A stretch of 64,000 nucleotides of DNA from Rhodocyclaceae bacterium (GCA_016721505.1 JADKHX010000001.1:491175-555174), one strand, 5' to 3'; shown: positions 41,881 to 51,381, counted from the first letter of the stretch. Program-made: numbers and translations. Notes: a model not told the origin generated them from the sequence alone.

Positions 41881-42414
41881 CTAGGCCGCAGGCAAACGGG
41901 CGCTGACACCTGTCCAAAAGTCATCCGATTTTTTCTTACCCGCTACGCCTTGAAGTACGTCGCGGCATTTCTCCAGTCGCGCGGTGAGTTCCTCAATGGT
42001 TTTGCATTTTTCGACCAAGGCGGTCAAGTCATCTGCACCGGGACCTAGATAGGTCAGCAGTGTTTGGCAGGCAAAGCGCGAAGCTGACTGCATAGAGATT
42101 TCTACCGGTGCTTCACCAGCGCTAGCCACTGGCGCTGCCGTTGCAATTGGCGGCGCGGCTTGTGGCGCTGATTGTGCATTGCTCGCGGTGACATTCACGT
42201 TTGCGCCTGCTAGCTCAATAAAACCCTGCGCGAGCAAAGTGTCGATGATAGTGCCGGTGCTCGGGTGAGTGTTTTTTGCCAGCAATCCGCTATGCGAAGT
42301 CTTGTCGTCCACCATGATGAGCACGGCGCGTTCGCGTAGTCCCAGTCGGTTCGCTCGCGTGACGATTTCGCTGCGGCCTTTTTCAGTCTTTTGATAAATT
42401 CCATCAGCGCTCAT
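41881..42414 (-). CDS. Hypothetical protein with winged-helix-like N-terminus
   Basis: The 177-residue protein has an N-terminal domain (about 10-70) reading GRSEIVTRANRLGLRERAVLIMVDD and TIIDTLLAQGFIEL, which looks like the helix-turn-helix of a family of unnamed betaproteobacterial proteins. A Pro/Ala linker and a helical C-terminal part (FACQTLLTYLGPGADDLTALVEKC) follow. No enzyme motif is seen. It has its own terminator and is 40 bp from the MetX-like stop, so it may be transcribed with it. Confidence 0.75.
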   Translation of the reverse strand: MSADGIYQKTEKGRSEIVTRANRLGLRERAVLIMVDDKTSHSGLLAKNTHPSTGTIIDTLLAQGFIELAGANVNVTASNAQSAPQAAPPIATAAPVASAGEAPVEISMQSASRFACQTLLTYLGPGADDLTALVEKCKTIEELTARLEKCRDVLQGVAGKKKSDDFWTGVSARLPAA

Positions 42415-42454
42415 AGAAAATCCTTGCGATTAAGGGTTGATTAACGACTTTTCG

Positions 42455-43522
42455 CTAATGCGTGCTTGTGGCTAGCAATTCAGTAAGATAATTTTTCCAT
42501 GTCGCAGCGATGGTATGAGTGCCATGACCGCGGGTGTCTGAACTGAGCGGAATGAGCACGGCGCGACCTTTCTTGACGCGTTTGATTTCTCGTTCGAGGA
42601 TACCAAGCTCTGGTGGGTTGATCAAATCATCAGCTGAATTGATCGCCAGCAAAGGTGCAACGATTTTCTCCAATCCGGGCGCCGGATCATAGTCACGCGA
42701 TGCTTCGACTTGATAAAGCGAGTCATTGGCATCACCACTTTGCATGGCCTTGGCGACCGCTTCGTCGATGACCTTATCGCTTTCCTGCAAGGACGGCATT
42801 TGCTGCTGGCGCAATTGCGGATTGCTACCCATGAAAAACAGCAATTCAGTCGCCACGCCCAGACTTTGCGGTTGCGTGGTGTAGTCGCCGCCACGCCATT
42901 CGGAATCCTTGCGGATTGCATCGATGATTGCGCGCCGCCAAACGCGATTGCGACCAGAAATCTGTGTAGGCAAACTGGCCAGCGGCATTAGCGCGTCCAT
43001 AAAATCGGGATAGCGTTCACCCCACAACCAAGTGTGCATACCACCCATCGAAGTGCCCATCACCAGTCGCAAATGATCCACGCCGAGCGCTTCAGTGACC
43101 AGTCGATAGTGGGCGTGAATCATGTCCTGATATCCATAACGCGGAAAGCGTGCGCGCATACCATCGCTAGGTTTGCTCGACTGACCGTGACCAATACCGT
43201 CGGGCAGGATGATGTAATAACGCTTGGCATCAAGCACGCCGCCAGCACCAAATAATTCGCCAGCGAATTCAGGGCGTATAAATTGCGCACCACTCCCTCC
43301 CGTGCCATGCATGATTAACACCGCGTTGCGCACCACGCCCTTGGCATCGCGCATGGGGGTTCCCAGCGTGCGGTAATGCAGCTTCAGCTCAGCTATGCGT
43401 TCGCCCGAAGTGAACTGAAAATTCTTGATAACAAAGTCACCTTGAACCGGTTCGGGATAGTCTGCTGCCAAGGCGCAACAGGCGGCAAACAGCAACAGAA
43501 ATGGGGAAAGCCAACGGTACAT
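42455..43522 (-). CDS. Exported alpha/beta hydrolase, homoserine acetyltransferase (MetX)-like
   Basis: This is a 355-residue protein from ATG 43522 (AAGAGG six bases upstream), with a signal peptide (LSPFLLLFAACCALAADY). The alpha/beta hydrolase core shows the nucleophile elbow MGTSMGGMHTW, the oxyanion region LIMHGTGGSG and the acid/base end NSADDLINPPE ... TRGHGTH. The sequence pattern is MetX-like, but a periplasmic signal argues against methionine synthesis. A lipase or esterase function is more likely. Confidence 0.85.
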   Translation of the reverse strand: MYRWLSPFLLLFAACCALAADYPEPVQGDFVIKNFQFTSGERIAELKLHYRTLGTPMRDAKGVVRNAVLIMHGTGGSGAQFIRPEFAGELFGAGGVLDAKRYYIILPDGIGHGQSSKPSDGMRARFPRYGYQDMIHAHYRLVTEALGVDHLRLVMGTSMGGMHTWLWGERYPDFMDALMPLASLPTQISGRNRVWRRAIIDAIRKDSEWRGGDYTTQPQSLGVATELLFFMGSNPQLRQQQMPSLQESDKVIDEAVAKAMQSGDANDSLYQVEASRDYDPAPGLEKIVAPLLAINSADDLINPPELGILEREIKRVKKGRAVLIPLSSDTRGHGTHTIAATWKNYLTELLATSTH

Positions 43523-43630
43523 GAGTAGCCTCTTTTGGTAATCGCTCACTGCCGATTCTGAACCGTGAAGCATGAGATGTCGAGCAGCGCTGCGTCGATT
43601 TCGCGGAGCTACTCGGCTACACGAAATTGA

Positions 43631-43658
43631 CACGGCGTGTGGCCAGCACCAACTGGCG
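43631..43658 (-). repeat. SR copy 12
   Basis: Minus strand: GCCAGTTGGTGCTGGC then CACACGCCGTG. It lies between the hydrolase and porin genes. Confidence 0.88.
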
Positions 43659-43709
43659 AAAATTGCAAAAATCACCGACGCGGCGATTTCGCGCAGCTGG
43701 TGCGAAACC

Positions 43710-45062
43710 TCAATATTTGTAGGTCAGCGTGAACCAGATCTTGTCGACATCGTTTTTAACGCTTGCGCCACTACCGGCGCGAAACTGCGCCTGCTGCAGT
43801 TTTGCAATGAGTGCCGGCGTAATCGGGTACGTCACGCTGACATCAAATTCACGACCCAAGGTGAGGCCACCGAAGTCAGAGCGAAAGCGATGGTACTCGG
43901 TGAAGAGGCTGAGTTTTTGCATTTGCCCGCGAGCGGTGAGCCAAGTATCAATCAACCCGACGCGCGGCGTACTCGTGTATTGCAAAGCCCAGCCGTTGAA
44001 AGCGTAGTAGTCGGTCAACGGCGTCTGGAATCCATAGATGCCACCATTGCTGCCCTTGACTTCCCGATCGATACGCGCGCCCCAGGTGCCGAAAGTCGCA
44101 CTGCCTGCGGTTTGAATTCCCATGCCAATGCGGCGATAGTTGGCGTCAATCCGGCTGTCGCCATTGCCGTACTGGTTCTGCCGCGCAACGCCGGCGTAGT
44201 ACATCCAGCGCCATGATTCATCCAGCGCGAATCCGCCCTCCGCATGCGCCCCGACAATGCGCTGCGCATTATTGGCAAAGCCGGTCTGCGCGCCGGTAGC
44301 CGCCTGGTCATGCCAATAGCCGTAGCCGGCAAGCGTGTGATCCGGCAGCGGATTCCACGCTGCGTGCAACACATGCAGCCGCAGGTCATTCAATCCACCG
44401 AGGACAGTTCTGATACGCCGGTATTCACCAAGCTGGATGCGGGTCTGCGGCAGTGATGTATTGACGATAGTCACGCCATCAAACACCTGAGGCGTCTGAC
44501 GAAAATCGACATCGCTGATAAATCGTTCGTCATCGATGCGTAGTATCTGGCGGCCAAGTTTTACGCGTGTCGACGGAAACCCGCCGTAGTCGGCAAACAA
44601 CTGATTCACGCCGCTATACGGTGGATCGGGCAGCAAAGGATAGTTCGAGGCGAAAAATTTTGAGGGATCGGTATTTACGCGTCCCGAAGCACCCACAAAA
44701 TCAACGTAGAGAAATTCAGCCGTCAGGCGCACATCGTAAAACGGCGCAGTCTGCCAGCCAAGCGAGGTGCGTACCGTCCATACATCGGTCTTTTCGCGTT
44801 TTGCGGATTCCGTAATCAGCGCATAACGGGGTCGTACTTCAAGCAGCAGATGCCCTTGGGCGATGCTGTCACTTAGCTGCAATGTCATTGGCGGCATTGC
44901 TTCGCCGGAAGTCGTACCCGTCGACTGGGCATGCGCAACTATTGATGTTGCCGCAAAAAACAGGGTGGCAACAGCCCATACGCAGCGCAGGGAGCGAAAC
45001 GTCTTGAGGGCGGTACGGTGGTTCGCTTTCAGCAATATTTCAATGGATTTAAGGCGATTCAT
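43710..45062 (-). CDS. Alginate-export-like outer-membrane porin
   Basis: This is a 450-residue beta-barrel protein with a signal peptide ending near VAHAQSTG and a C-terminal aromatic strand (KIWFTLTYKY). Regions such as LEVRPRYALITES, VKLGRQILRIDDERFISDVDFRQTPQVFDGV and NPLPDHTLAGYGYWHDQ match the alginate-export/porin type. I prefer ATG 45062 over 45080; the signal peptide favours neither. It is divergent from the cupredoxin gene, across 120 bp, and forms a group with it and the GGDEF-EAL gene. Confidence 0.82.
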   Translation of the reverse strand: MNRLKSIEILLKANHRTALKTFRSLRCVWAVATLFFAATSIVAHAQSTGTTSGEAMPPMTLQLSDSIAQGHLLLEVRPRYALITESAKREKTDVWTVRTSLGWQTAPFYDVRLTAEFLYVDFVGASGRVNTDPSKFFASNYPLLPDPPYSGVNQLFADYGGFPSTRVKLGRQILRIDDERFISDVDFRQTPQVFDGVTIVNTSLPQTRIQLGEYRRIRTVLGGLNDLRLHVLHAAWNPLPDHTLAGYGYWHDQAATGAQTGFANNAQRIVGAHAEGGFALDESWRWMYYAGVARQNQYGNGDSRIDANYRRIGMGIQTAGSATFGTWGARIDREVKGSNGGIYGFQTPLTDYYAFNGWALQYTSTPRVGLIDTWLTARGQMQKLSLFTEYHRFRSDFGGLTLGREFDVSVTYPITPALIAKLQQAQFRAGSGASVKNDVDKIWFTLTYKY

Positions 45063-45181
45063 GCGACTGTTTGGCAGCATTGAGTGATGAGTTTTATCCG
45101 TCGATTCTCTGCTTGCGCGCGCTGGGCGGATAGAATGTTTTACATTGAGCCATCATAGTGAAAACACGGGATCATTACGCG

Positions 45182-45862
45182 ATGAATGGAATAATAAATG
45201 AACGGCGTCAATTTCTTTTGCGCACGTGCATTGGCGTGACCTTCATAGCCTGTTTTGCAGTTTTTCCGGCGATGGCCGCCAGTCTGACAGTCAATGTCAA
45301 TGACCTTGCGGGCCTGCCACTGAGAGATGCGGTGGTCTCGGTGGTGGCCAAAGCCGGCACCCACGTACCGGCACACGCGCCTCGCACGACGGAGATCGAA
45401 CAAAAGGATCGCGAGTTCATCCCGTATGTAACGGTGGTGCAGACTGGCACGCAGGTGACCTTTCCCAACCGGGATGCTTTACTTCACCACGTGTACTCGT
45501 TCTCGCCGGCGAAGAGTTTTGAAATCAAACTCTATTCGGGTGAACCGCCTCGCGGCGTATTGTTCGACAAAGCCGGGATTGTGACCATCGGCTGCAACAT
45601 CCACGATTGGATGCTTGGCTACATTCAAGTCGTCGACACGCCCTACTTTGCAAAGACCGGCGCAGACGGACGCGTCGTTATCAATGACATCGTCGCTGGC
45701 GAGTTCGCGGTAGCCGTCTGGCACCCGACGCAGCGCGCGCCTACCATCGCAAAAAACCTCAAAATCGAGAGCCGCGAGACCGCCGCCATCGTGCTGGCGT
45801 TGGATGCGGTGGCGCCCAAGAAACGCTTCAAACCGCCGCTTGACTCTGTCAGATACAAATAG
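45182..45862 (+). CDS. Cupredoxin-like periplasmic protein (annotated in relatives as methylamine-utilisation protein)
   Basis: This is a 226-residue exported protein (signal helix FLLRTCIGVTFIACFAVFPAMAAS). The domain shows VTFPNRDALLHHVYSFSP and later VTIGCNIHDWMLGYIQV, giving His, Cys, His and Met in type-1 copper order. I chose ATG 45182; the frame also opens at a GTG at 45158, and neither has a strong ribosome site. It is followed 32 bp later by the GGDEF-EAL gene. A copper electron-carrier or copper-binding role is inferred. Confidence 0.8.
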   Translation: MNGIINERRQFLLRTCIGVTFIACFAVFPAMAASLTVNVNDLAGLPLRDAVVSVVAKAGTHVPAHAPRTTEIEQKDREFIPYVTVVQTGTQVTFPNRDALLHHVYSFSPAKSFEIKLYSGEPPRGVLFDKAGIVTIGCNIHDWMLGYIQVVDTPYFAKTGADGRVVINDIVAGEFAVAVWHPTQRAPTIAKNLKIESRETAAIVLALDAVAPKKRFKPPLDSVRYK

Positions 45863-45894
45863 CGCCCACTCACCACTAAACCACGAGCGCAAAG

Positions 45895-48258
45895 ATGCGA
45901 TTCTCGATTCATAGCCTGCATACCCGCATCGTGGTTTTGTTTGCTGCGCTGTTGGTGTTGGTGCAGGGCTTGGCGCTTCTTGTCGTCAACACGACCAATA
46001 CGCAGATCGCCAAGGAAACCATCGCGCAGGAACTCGGCGTCGGTGAGCGGATCTTTCTTCGCCTGCTGACCCAACAGCGCGCACAGCTTGAACAAACCGC
46101 AAGTTTGCTCGCGGCCGAATTCGGCTTTCGCCAGGCGGTTGCAAGCAATGATCGTGCAACGATCCAGTCCGCATTGGCCAATCACGGTGCACGCGCCTCA
46201 GCAAGTGTGATGTTGCTGATCTCGCTCGACAGGCAGGTGTTGGTCGATACCTTGCATCAGAATTCGGCTGCACAGCCATTTGATTTTTTACATCTCATTC
46301 GCGTGGCCGAAGCCGACGGCAAGGCATCCGGCATTGTCACCATCGACGGCGGGCTATATCAACTAGTGGTCGTACCTGTCAACGCACCGACCACCATTGC
46401 CTGGGTAGGCGTCGGTTTCGCCATCGACGACAAGACGGCAGAAGATCTGAAGAATCTTGCCGTCCTCGATGTTTCATTCCTCAGCCGGCGCGAAGGCGGG
46501 CAATGGCGCGTTCACGCGTCAACCTTATCCGCCGACATGCGCCAAAGTATATTGGCGAAGATTAGCGGCGTTGCCATTGATCTCAGCACCGAATTGCATC
46601 TGGAAGACGATATCTACACGGTCCGGCTCGTACCGATAGATGAGCAGAGCGACACCAAAATCGTCGCCGTGCTACAGCGGTCACTGGCAGAAGGCATCGC
46701 GCCGTTCCAGCGCATCAGCAGCGCGTTTCTGATATTGGCGGCGGTGGCGGTTTTGCTGTCGGTGGTGGGCAGCATCTTGATTGCGGAAAATATAACGCGG
46801 CCGATTAATGCATTGGCCGATGCCGCGCGGCATATTCAGGATGGCGATTACACGCAAAAGGTCAATGATGCGCAGAAGGGCGAAATCGGTGCCCTCGCCT
46901 CGACGTTTAATCACATGCTCGATGGCATCGCCACCCGCGAAAAGGAAAATTTGCGGCTCGCGTTCGAGGACAACCTCACCGGACTACCCAACCGCGCCAT
47001 GTTTCACGACCGCCTCGCGCAAGCACTGCTGGTAGCGCGGCGTCAGGGACAACCGCTTTGCGTAATGATGCTCGATCTGGATCGCTTCAAGCACGTCAAC
47101 GACACACTTGGTCATCCGGTCGGCGATCTGGTGTTAGCTGAAGTCGCACTTCGGCTGCGTGGATTGCTGCGCGAATCCGATAGCGTCGCACGACTCGGCG
47201 GCGACGAATTCGCGATTCTGCTTGCCTCCGGCGAACCGGAACGCGCCAGTGCGGTAGCGAAAAAGGTATTGCATTCTCTGGAAGCGCCGATCATGGCGGA
47301 AGGCCAGCCGATCGACGTGGGTACCAGCATCGGCATCGTCTATTTTCCCGAACACGGTGAAGATGCGAACGCGCTGCTACGCCGCGCGGATATCGCGATG
47401 TATGCGGCGAAGCGTGCAAAAAGCGGATTCGCCACCTACGAGCCGCAACTCGACGAAGGGCGACAGGATCAATTGACCTTGCTGGGAGAGTTGCGACGCG
47501 CGATCGAACAAAACGAACTGGTGCTTTACTATCAACCAAAATTTCACTTTGCCACCAACACGGCAACTGGCATGGAAGCCTTGATTCGCTGGCAACACCC
47601 GATGCGCGGCAATGTCTCGCCGGCCGATTTCATTCCCTTCGCAGAGCAAACTGGCAACATCCGCATGATCACGCGCTGGGCCATCGATGCAGCGATCGCG
47701 CAATGCGGCCGATGGATTGTCGCCGGTCACCCGCTGCGCATTTCAATCAACATTTCCGCGCGAGATTTGCTCGACAAGGAGCTTGTGTCTTATTTCGCAG
47801 CAAAGCTAACACAATACGGCGTGCCACCCGAATTGATCTGCGCCGAGCTAACCGAAAGCGCATTGATGGAAGACCCTGCCCATGCCACTGAAACGCTGGG
47901 TGCACTGCACAGGCTTGGTATCAAGCTATCGATGGACGACTACGGCACTGGCTATTCATCGCTCGCCTACATCAAAGATCTGTCGCTCGACGAATTAAAA
48001 ATTGATCGCGCGTTTGTGTCCGGCATGAGCCACGACGCACAGAGTGCAGCAATCGTTCATTCAACAATTGAACTCGGGCACCGGCTCGGCATGATTGTGG
48101 TCGCAGAAGGGGTCGAGACCGGCGTCGAACTCGGTGCCCTCAAGCATTTCGGCTGCGACTACGCGCAGGGATACTACGTCTCGCGGCCAATGAAAGCGGA
48201 AGCCGTAATTCAATGGCTGATCGATCAGCGCGCCGTCGCGCTTGCTATCGGAGCCTAG
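45895..48258 (+). CDS. Membrane-bound GGDEF-EAL cyclic di-GMP enzyme with HAMP
   Basis: The 787-residue inner-membrane protein has an N-terminal helix (IVVLFAALLVLVQGLALLVV), a periplasmic sensor of about 240 residues and a second helix (ISSAFLILAAVAVLLSVVGSI). A HAMP domain with ENITRPINALADAARHIQDGDY follows, then a GGDEF domain with RLGGDEFAIL and an EAL domain with GMEALIRWQHP, ICAELTESALM, MDDYGTGYSSLAYI and VAEGVET. Both halves keep their active-site residues. The upstream copper-like protein may supply its signal (inference). Confidence 0.94.
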   Translation: MRFSIHSLHTRIVVLFAALLVLVQGLALLVVNTTNTQIAKETIAQELGVGERIFLRLLTQQRAQLEQTASLLAAEFGFRQAVASNDRATIQSALANHGARASASVMLLISLDRQVLVDTLHQNSAAQPFDFLHLIRVAEADGKASGIVTIDGGLYQLVVVPVNAPTTIAWVGVGFAIDDKTAEDLKNLAVLDVSFLSRREGGQWRVHASTLSADMRQSILAKISGVAIDLSTELHLEDDIYTVRLVPIDEQSDTKIVAVLQRSLAEGIAPFQRISSAFLILAAVAVLLSVVGSILIAENITRPINALADAARHIQDGDYTQKVNDAQKGEIGALASTFNHMLDGIATREKENLRLAFEDNLTGLPNRAMFHDRLAQALLVARRQGQPLCVMMLDLDRFKHVNDTLGHPVGDLVLAEVALRLRGLLRESDSVARLGGDEFAILLASGEPERASAVAKKVLHSLEAPIMAEGQPIDVGTSIGIVYFPEHGEDANALLRRADIAMYAAKRAKSGFATYEPQLDEGRQDQLTLLGELRRAIEQNELVLYYQPKFHFATNTATGMEALIRWQHPMRGNVSPADFIPFAEQTGNIRMITRWAIDAAIAQCGRWIVAGHPLRISINISARDLLDKELVSYFAAKLTQYGVPPELICAELTESALMEDPAHATETLGALHRLGIKLSMDDYGTGYSSLAYIKDLSLDELKIDRAFVSGMSHDAQSAAIVHSTIELGHRLGMIVVAEGVETGVELGALKHFGCDYAQGYYVSRPMKAEAVIQWLIDQRAVALAIGA

Positions 48259-48440
48259 CGGGTCAGCACTCAATACGGCGATCCGCCCAATAGGTTCCGC
48301 TCGCCGCGGGGTATGCGTGAAGCCGGGAGCGATATCCGCGTTGGAATCGACGCAACAGCGGCATGGCGCTGACCCATGGGTAGCGGGTGAGCGGCTTAGA
48401 GCAATTTGATTGTGTTCAGCCATATATTGGCGAGCCTTTA

Positions 48441-48468
48441 ACAGCGTCTCACCAGCACCAAAGGCGAA
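48441..48468 (-). repeat. SR copy 13 (decayed)
   Basis: Minus strand: CGCC, then TTTGGTGCTGGTGAGACGCTGT. Three bases of the left arm are missing. Confidence 0.7.
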
Positions 48469-48482
48469 ATCAATAGACGAAA

Positions 48483-48516
48483 AAAATCCCCGACGCCAAA
48501 CAGCGCCGGGGATTTT
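48483..48516. terminator. groEL intrinsic terminator
   Basis: AAAATCCCCG and CGGGGATTTT form the main stem with an inner CGC/GCG pair. It lies downstream of the groEL stop on the minus strand. Confidence 0.85.
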
Positions 48517-48596
48517 CGATAGAACAGAACCAGAAGGAAGGGGGTACGGGGGAAACGTTAGTTTCCCCTGTTCCTAACTTCGGATATGTGACTTCG

Positions 48597-50255
48597 TCAC
48601 ATATCCATACCACCCATTCCGCCCATGCCGCCCATACCACCCATGCCGCCGCCCATACCGCCGCCGCCAGCTGGTTTGTCTTCCACCAGTTCAGCAACCA
48701 TGCAGTCAGTCGTCAGCATCAGGCCAGCAACCGACGCGGCGTTTTGCAATGCCGTGCGGGTTACTTTGGTTGGGTCAAGAACGCCCATTGCCACCATGTC
48801 GCCGTACTCGCCGGTCGCGGCGTTGTAGCCAAAGTTGCCTTTGCCTTCCAACACTTTGTTGATCACGACTGATGGCTCATCGCCTGCATTCGCTGCGATT
48901 TCGCGCAGCGGCTGCTCCAGCGCACGCATCACAATCTTGATGCCGGCGTCCTGCTCGTGGTTGTCGCCTTTGATGCTGATCGTTGCGCGAGCACGCAGCA
49001 GTGCTACGCCGCCGCCAGCTACGATGCCTTCTTCGACCGCTGCACGGGTTGCATGCAGTGCGTCTTCTACGCGGGCTTTTTTTTCTTTCATTTCCATTTC
49101 GGTCGCTGCGCCAACTTTGATCAGGGCAACACCGCCAGCCAGTTTGGCCACGCGCTCCTGCAACTTCTCTTTGTCGTAATCGCTGGTGGCTTCTTCGATC
49201 TGAGCACGAATCTGCACAACGCGTGCTTTGATTGAGTCTTCCTTGCCAGCGCCGTCGATCAGCGTGGTATTTTCTTTGCCGACTTCAACGCGCTTGGCTT
49301 GGCCAAGCTCTGCCAGCGTCGCTTTTTCCAGCGTCAGACCAACTTCTTCTGCAATCACCGTGCCGCCGGTCAGGATGGCGATGTCTTCCAACATGGCCTT
49401 GCGACGATCGCCAAACCCAGGTGCTTTAACAGCAACAGTTTTGAGGATGCCGCGGATGTTGTTCACCACCAAGGTTGCCAGCGCTTCGCCATCGACATCT
49501 TCAGCGACGATGAGCAAAGGACGGCCAGCTTTGGCGACTTGCTCAAGTACCGGTAGCAGGTCACGGATGTTGGAAATTTTTTTGTCATGCAACAGCACGA
49601 AAGGATTGTCCAGAATCGCGATTTGCTTGTCAGGATTGTTGATGAAATAGGGTGACAGATAGCCACGGTCGAACTGCATACCTTCGACAACTTCCAGCTC
49701 ATTTTGCAGTGATTTGCCGTCTTCTACGGTGATCACGCCTTCTTTGCCCACTTTATCCATAGCATCGGCGATGATCTTGCCGACATCTGCATCCGAGTTC
49801 GCCGAGATCGAGCCGACTTGGGCGATTTCGTTGGTTGTGGTGCAGGGCTTGGAATTTTTCTTCAGCTCTTCGGTCACGGCGGCAACTGCTTTGTCGATAC
49901 CGCGCTTGAGATCCATCGGGTTCATGCCGGCGGCGACATACTTCATGCCTTCGCGGACAATTGATTGCGCCAGAACGGTTGCCGTGGTGGTGCCATCACC
50001 TGCCACGTCAGAAGTTTTGGAAGCAACTTCCTTGACCATCTGCGCGCCCATATTTTCAAACTTGTCTTTCAGTTCGATTTCCTTAGCGACAGAAACGCCG
50101 TCCTTGGTAATCGTTGGCGCGCCAAAACTGCGCTCAAGAATTACGTTGCGACCTTTAGGGCCGAGGGTGACTTTAACTGCGTCGGCGAGGATGTTGACGC
50201 CGCGAACCATACGTTGACGAGCGGAGTCGCCGAATGCTACTTCTTTAGCTGCCAT
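48597..50255 (-). CDS. groEL: Chaperonin GroEL
   Basis: GroEL is the 60-kDa folding chamber. The 552-residue sequence has the apical and equatorial signatures GPKGRNVILERSFGAPTITKDGVSVAKEIEL, VAGDGTTTATVLAQSI and AAVEEGIVAGGGVALLRA, and ends in the usual flexible GGM-repeat tail (GGMGGMGGMGGMDM). AGGAG lies six bases before ATG 50255. It is 39 bp downstream of groES and shares the CIRCE-controlled promoter. Confidence 0.98.
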   Translation of the reverse strand: MAAKEVAFGDSARQRMVRGVNILADAVKVTLGPKGRNVILERSFGAPTITKDGVSVAKEIELKDKFENMGAQMVKEVASKTSDVAGDGTTTATVLAQSIVREGMKYVAAGMNPMDLKRGIDKAVAAVTEELKKNSKPCTTTNEIAQVGSISANSDADVGKIIADAMDKVGKEGVITVEDGKSLQNELEVVEGMQFDRGYLSPYFINNPDKQIAILDNPFVLLHDKKISNIRDLLPVLEQVAKAGRPLLIVAEDVDGEALATLVVNNIRGILKTVAVKAPGFGDRRKAMLEDIAILTGGTVIAEEVGLTLEKATLAELGQAKRVEVGKENTTLIDGAGKEDSIKARVVQIRAQIEEATSDYDKEKLQERVAKLAGGVALIKVGAATEMEMKEKKARVEDALHATRAAVEEGIVAGGGVALLRARATISIKGDNHEQDAGIKIVMRALEQPLREIAANAGDEPSVVINKVLEGKGNFGYNAATGEYGDMVAMGVLDPTKVTRTALQNAASVAGLMLTTDCMVAELVEDKPAGGGGMGGGMGGMGGMGGMGGMDM

Positions 50256-50294
50256 GTTTATTTCTCCTGTTATTCAGTGGTGAATTGTCGTTAA

Positions 50295-50585
50295 TTACAG
50301 CTCAACTACGCCGATAACGTCTTCTTCGCGCATTTGTAGCAACTCTTCACCGTCAATTTTGAACGCTTGGCCAGAGTATTTGCCAAACAGCACACGGTCG
50401 CCTACTTTCAGCGACATCGGGCGGACTTTGCCGTCTTCTTGAATCTTGCCATTGCCAACAGCTTTAACTTCACCTTGGTCAGGCTTTTCGGCAGCTGCAT
50501 CGGGAATTACGATGCCAGAGGCAGTCTTACGCTCTTCTTCGAGGCGCTTAACGATCACGCGGTCATGCAAAGGACGGATTTTCAT
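50295..50585 (-). CDS. groES: Co-chaperonin GroES
   Basis: This is the 96-residue lid of GroEL. It starts MKIRPLHDRVIVKR at ATG 50585 (AGGAG upstream) and contains the mobile loop EEERKTASGIVIPDAAAEKP and the C-terminal MREEDVIGVVEL. A longer open frame upstream (to 50714) runs through the CIRCE operator and is not coding. Confidence 0.98.
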   Translation of the reverse strand: MKIRPLHDRVIVKRLEEERKTASGIVIPDAAAEKPDQGEVKAVGNGKIQEDGKVRPMSLKVGDRVLFGKYSGQAFKIDGEELLQMREEDVIGVVEL

Positions 50586-50697
50586 GGGTCTTTCTCCTGT
50601 TTTCGTACGAGGGAACAATATGAACGCTGCACCGAAAACGGCGCTGCATGGATTCAATCTGGATTCAATCGCGATGAGCGCGTATCTGAAAACTTGA

Positions 50698-50724
50698 TTA
50701 GCACTCTTCACCAACGAGTGCTAA
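50698..50724. promoter_or_regulatory. CIRCE operator (HrcA site) of groESL
   Basis: TTAGCACTC, nine bases, GAGTGCTAA: an exact match to the CIRCE consensus. It lies 113 bp before the groES start and directly downstream of the -10 box, so HrcA should block the promoter until heat shock. Confidence 0.96.
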
Positions 50725-50752
50725 TAATAAGGCCATCTATGTCCGTTTTCAA
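50724..50752 (-). promoter_or_regulatory. Sigma-70-type promoter of groESL
   Basis: On the minus strand TTGAAA (50752-50747), a 17-bp spacer and TATTAT (50729-50724) form a near-consensus promoter. The CIRCE element starts immediately after the -10 box. Confidence 0.8.
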
Positions 50753-50823
50753 GTGCGCACTGGAAAATAGGCGCTATTGTGGGGGGTGGTCATAGCGAAA
50801 CGACCACCTCCTTAACGACCAAA

Positions 50824-51366
50824 CTACTTACCGTCGGGCAACTTATATGGCTCGACTTTATCTACGGCGAGTCTGTAGCCCGAGGTTCCCCAAGGTGATT
50901 CGGCGCGGTTCAACCCCATAGTGCCAGAGACGGTCACAGCATCCATCGTGCGCATGGCATCGATGGGTTTTTTGGAAATGACGTGAACGATTTGATTGGC
51001 GGGCGGTGGTGGGGTGTGGATGCACGCACCGAAATAGGGGACCAACAAAAACTCGGTGACTTTGTCGCCCTTCATTTCCAATGGAATGGCAAAACCGGAA
51101 ATCTTGATTCGCGCGCCATCCATGCTGCGCTCAGTCGGCGCGTTACCCCAGGTGTCTTTCATCTTTGAGAGCGCATCCATCGCACGCGGGTCAGAGTCCT
51201 GCATCGCGCCGAGGTTGAGCGATTTGAATTCTTTGGCCGGATCCCAATCCTTTGGCACGAGCGATTCCCACGTGGTGTTTTTGTACGGCTCGGCGGCTTG
51301 CGTTGTTGGCGTAATGAGTACAACAATGGCCGCGCAAATGGAAATAAGTATCAGTGAAACGCGCAT
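50824..51366 (-). CDS. DUF3299 exported protein of the zinc-uptake operon
   Basis: This is a 180-residue protein from ATG 51366 (AAGGAA six bases upstream) with a signal peptide (LILISICAAIVVLITPTTQAA). The DUF3299 body shows TWESLVPKDWDP, IKISGFAIPLEMKGDKVTEFLLVPYFGACIHTPPPPANQ and the late GTSGYRLAVDKVE. A cysteine and histidine in GACIHTPPPP could bind metal. It is the last gene after zip, DUF2796, ATPase and permease genes, all on the minus strand. In Vibrio the comparable zrg zinc system includes proteins of this kind, from memory. Confidence 0.85.
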   Translation of the reverse strand: MRVSLILISICAAIVVLITPTTQAAEPYKNTTWESLVPKDWDPAKEFKSLNLGAMQDSDPRAMDALSKMKDTWGNAPTERSMDGARIKISGFAIPLEMKGDKVTEFLLVPYFGACIHTPPPPANQIVHVISKKPIDAMRTMDAVTVSGTMGLNRAESPWGTSGYRLAVDKVEPYKLPDGK

Positions 51367-51381
51367 GAAAATTCCTTTTGA

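Larger units (their letters stand above)
48259..48596. other. Intergenic stretch before groEL: SR copy 13 and the groEL terminator
   Basis: The left part (48259-48440) shows no gene or signal I can support. SR copy 13 and the groEL terminator occupy 48441-48516. The remaining 80 bp has short inverted words (GTTAGTTTCCCC, GGGGAAAC) close to the groEL stop. Confidence 0.6.

Noticed and set aside
43236..43262. ACGCCGCCAGCACCAA in the MetX-like gene, resembling SR
   Set aside because: The residues (FGAGGVLDA) fall where family members have similar FGPGxxLDA, so the similarity is likely coincidental.
50586..50714. N-terminal extension of groES through the CIRCE operator
   Set aside because: The added residues are not GroES-like and the region holds an exact operator; the start at 50585 has a ribosome site.
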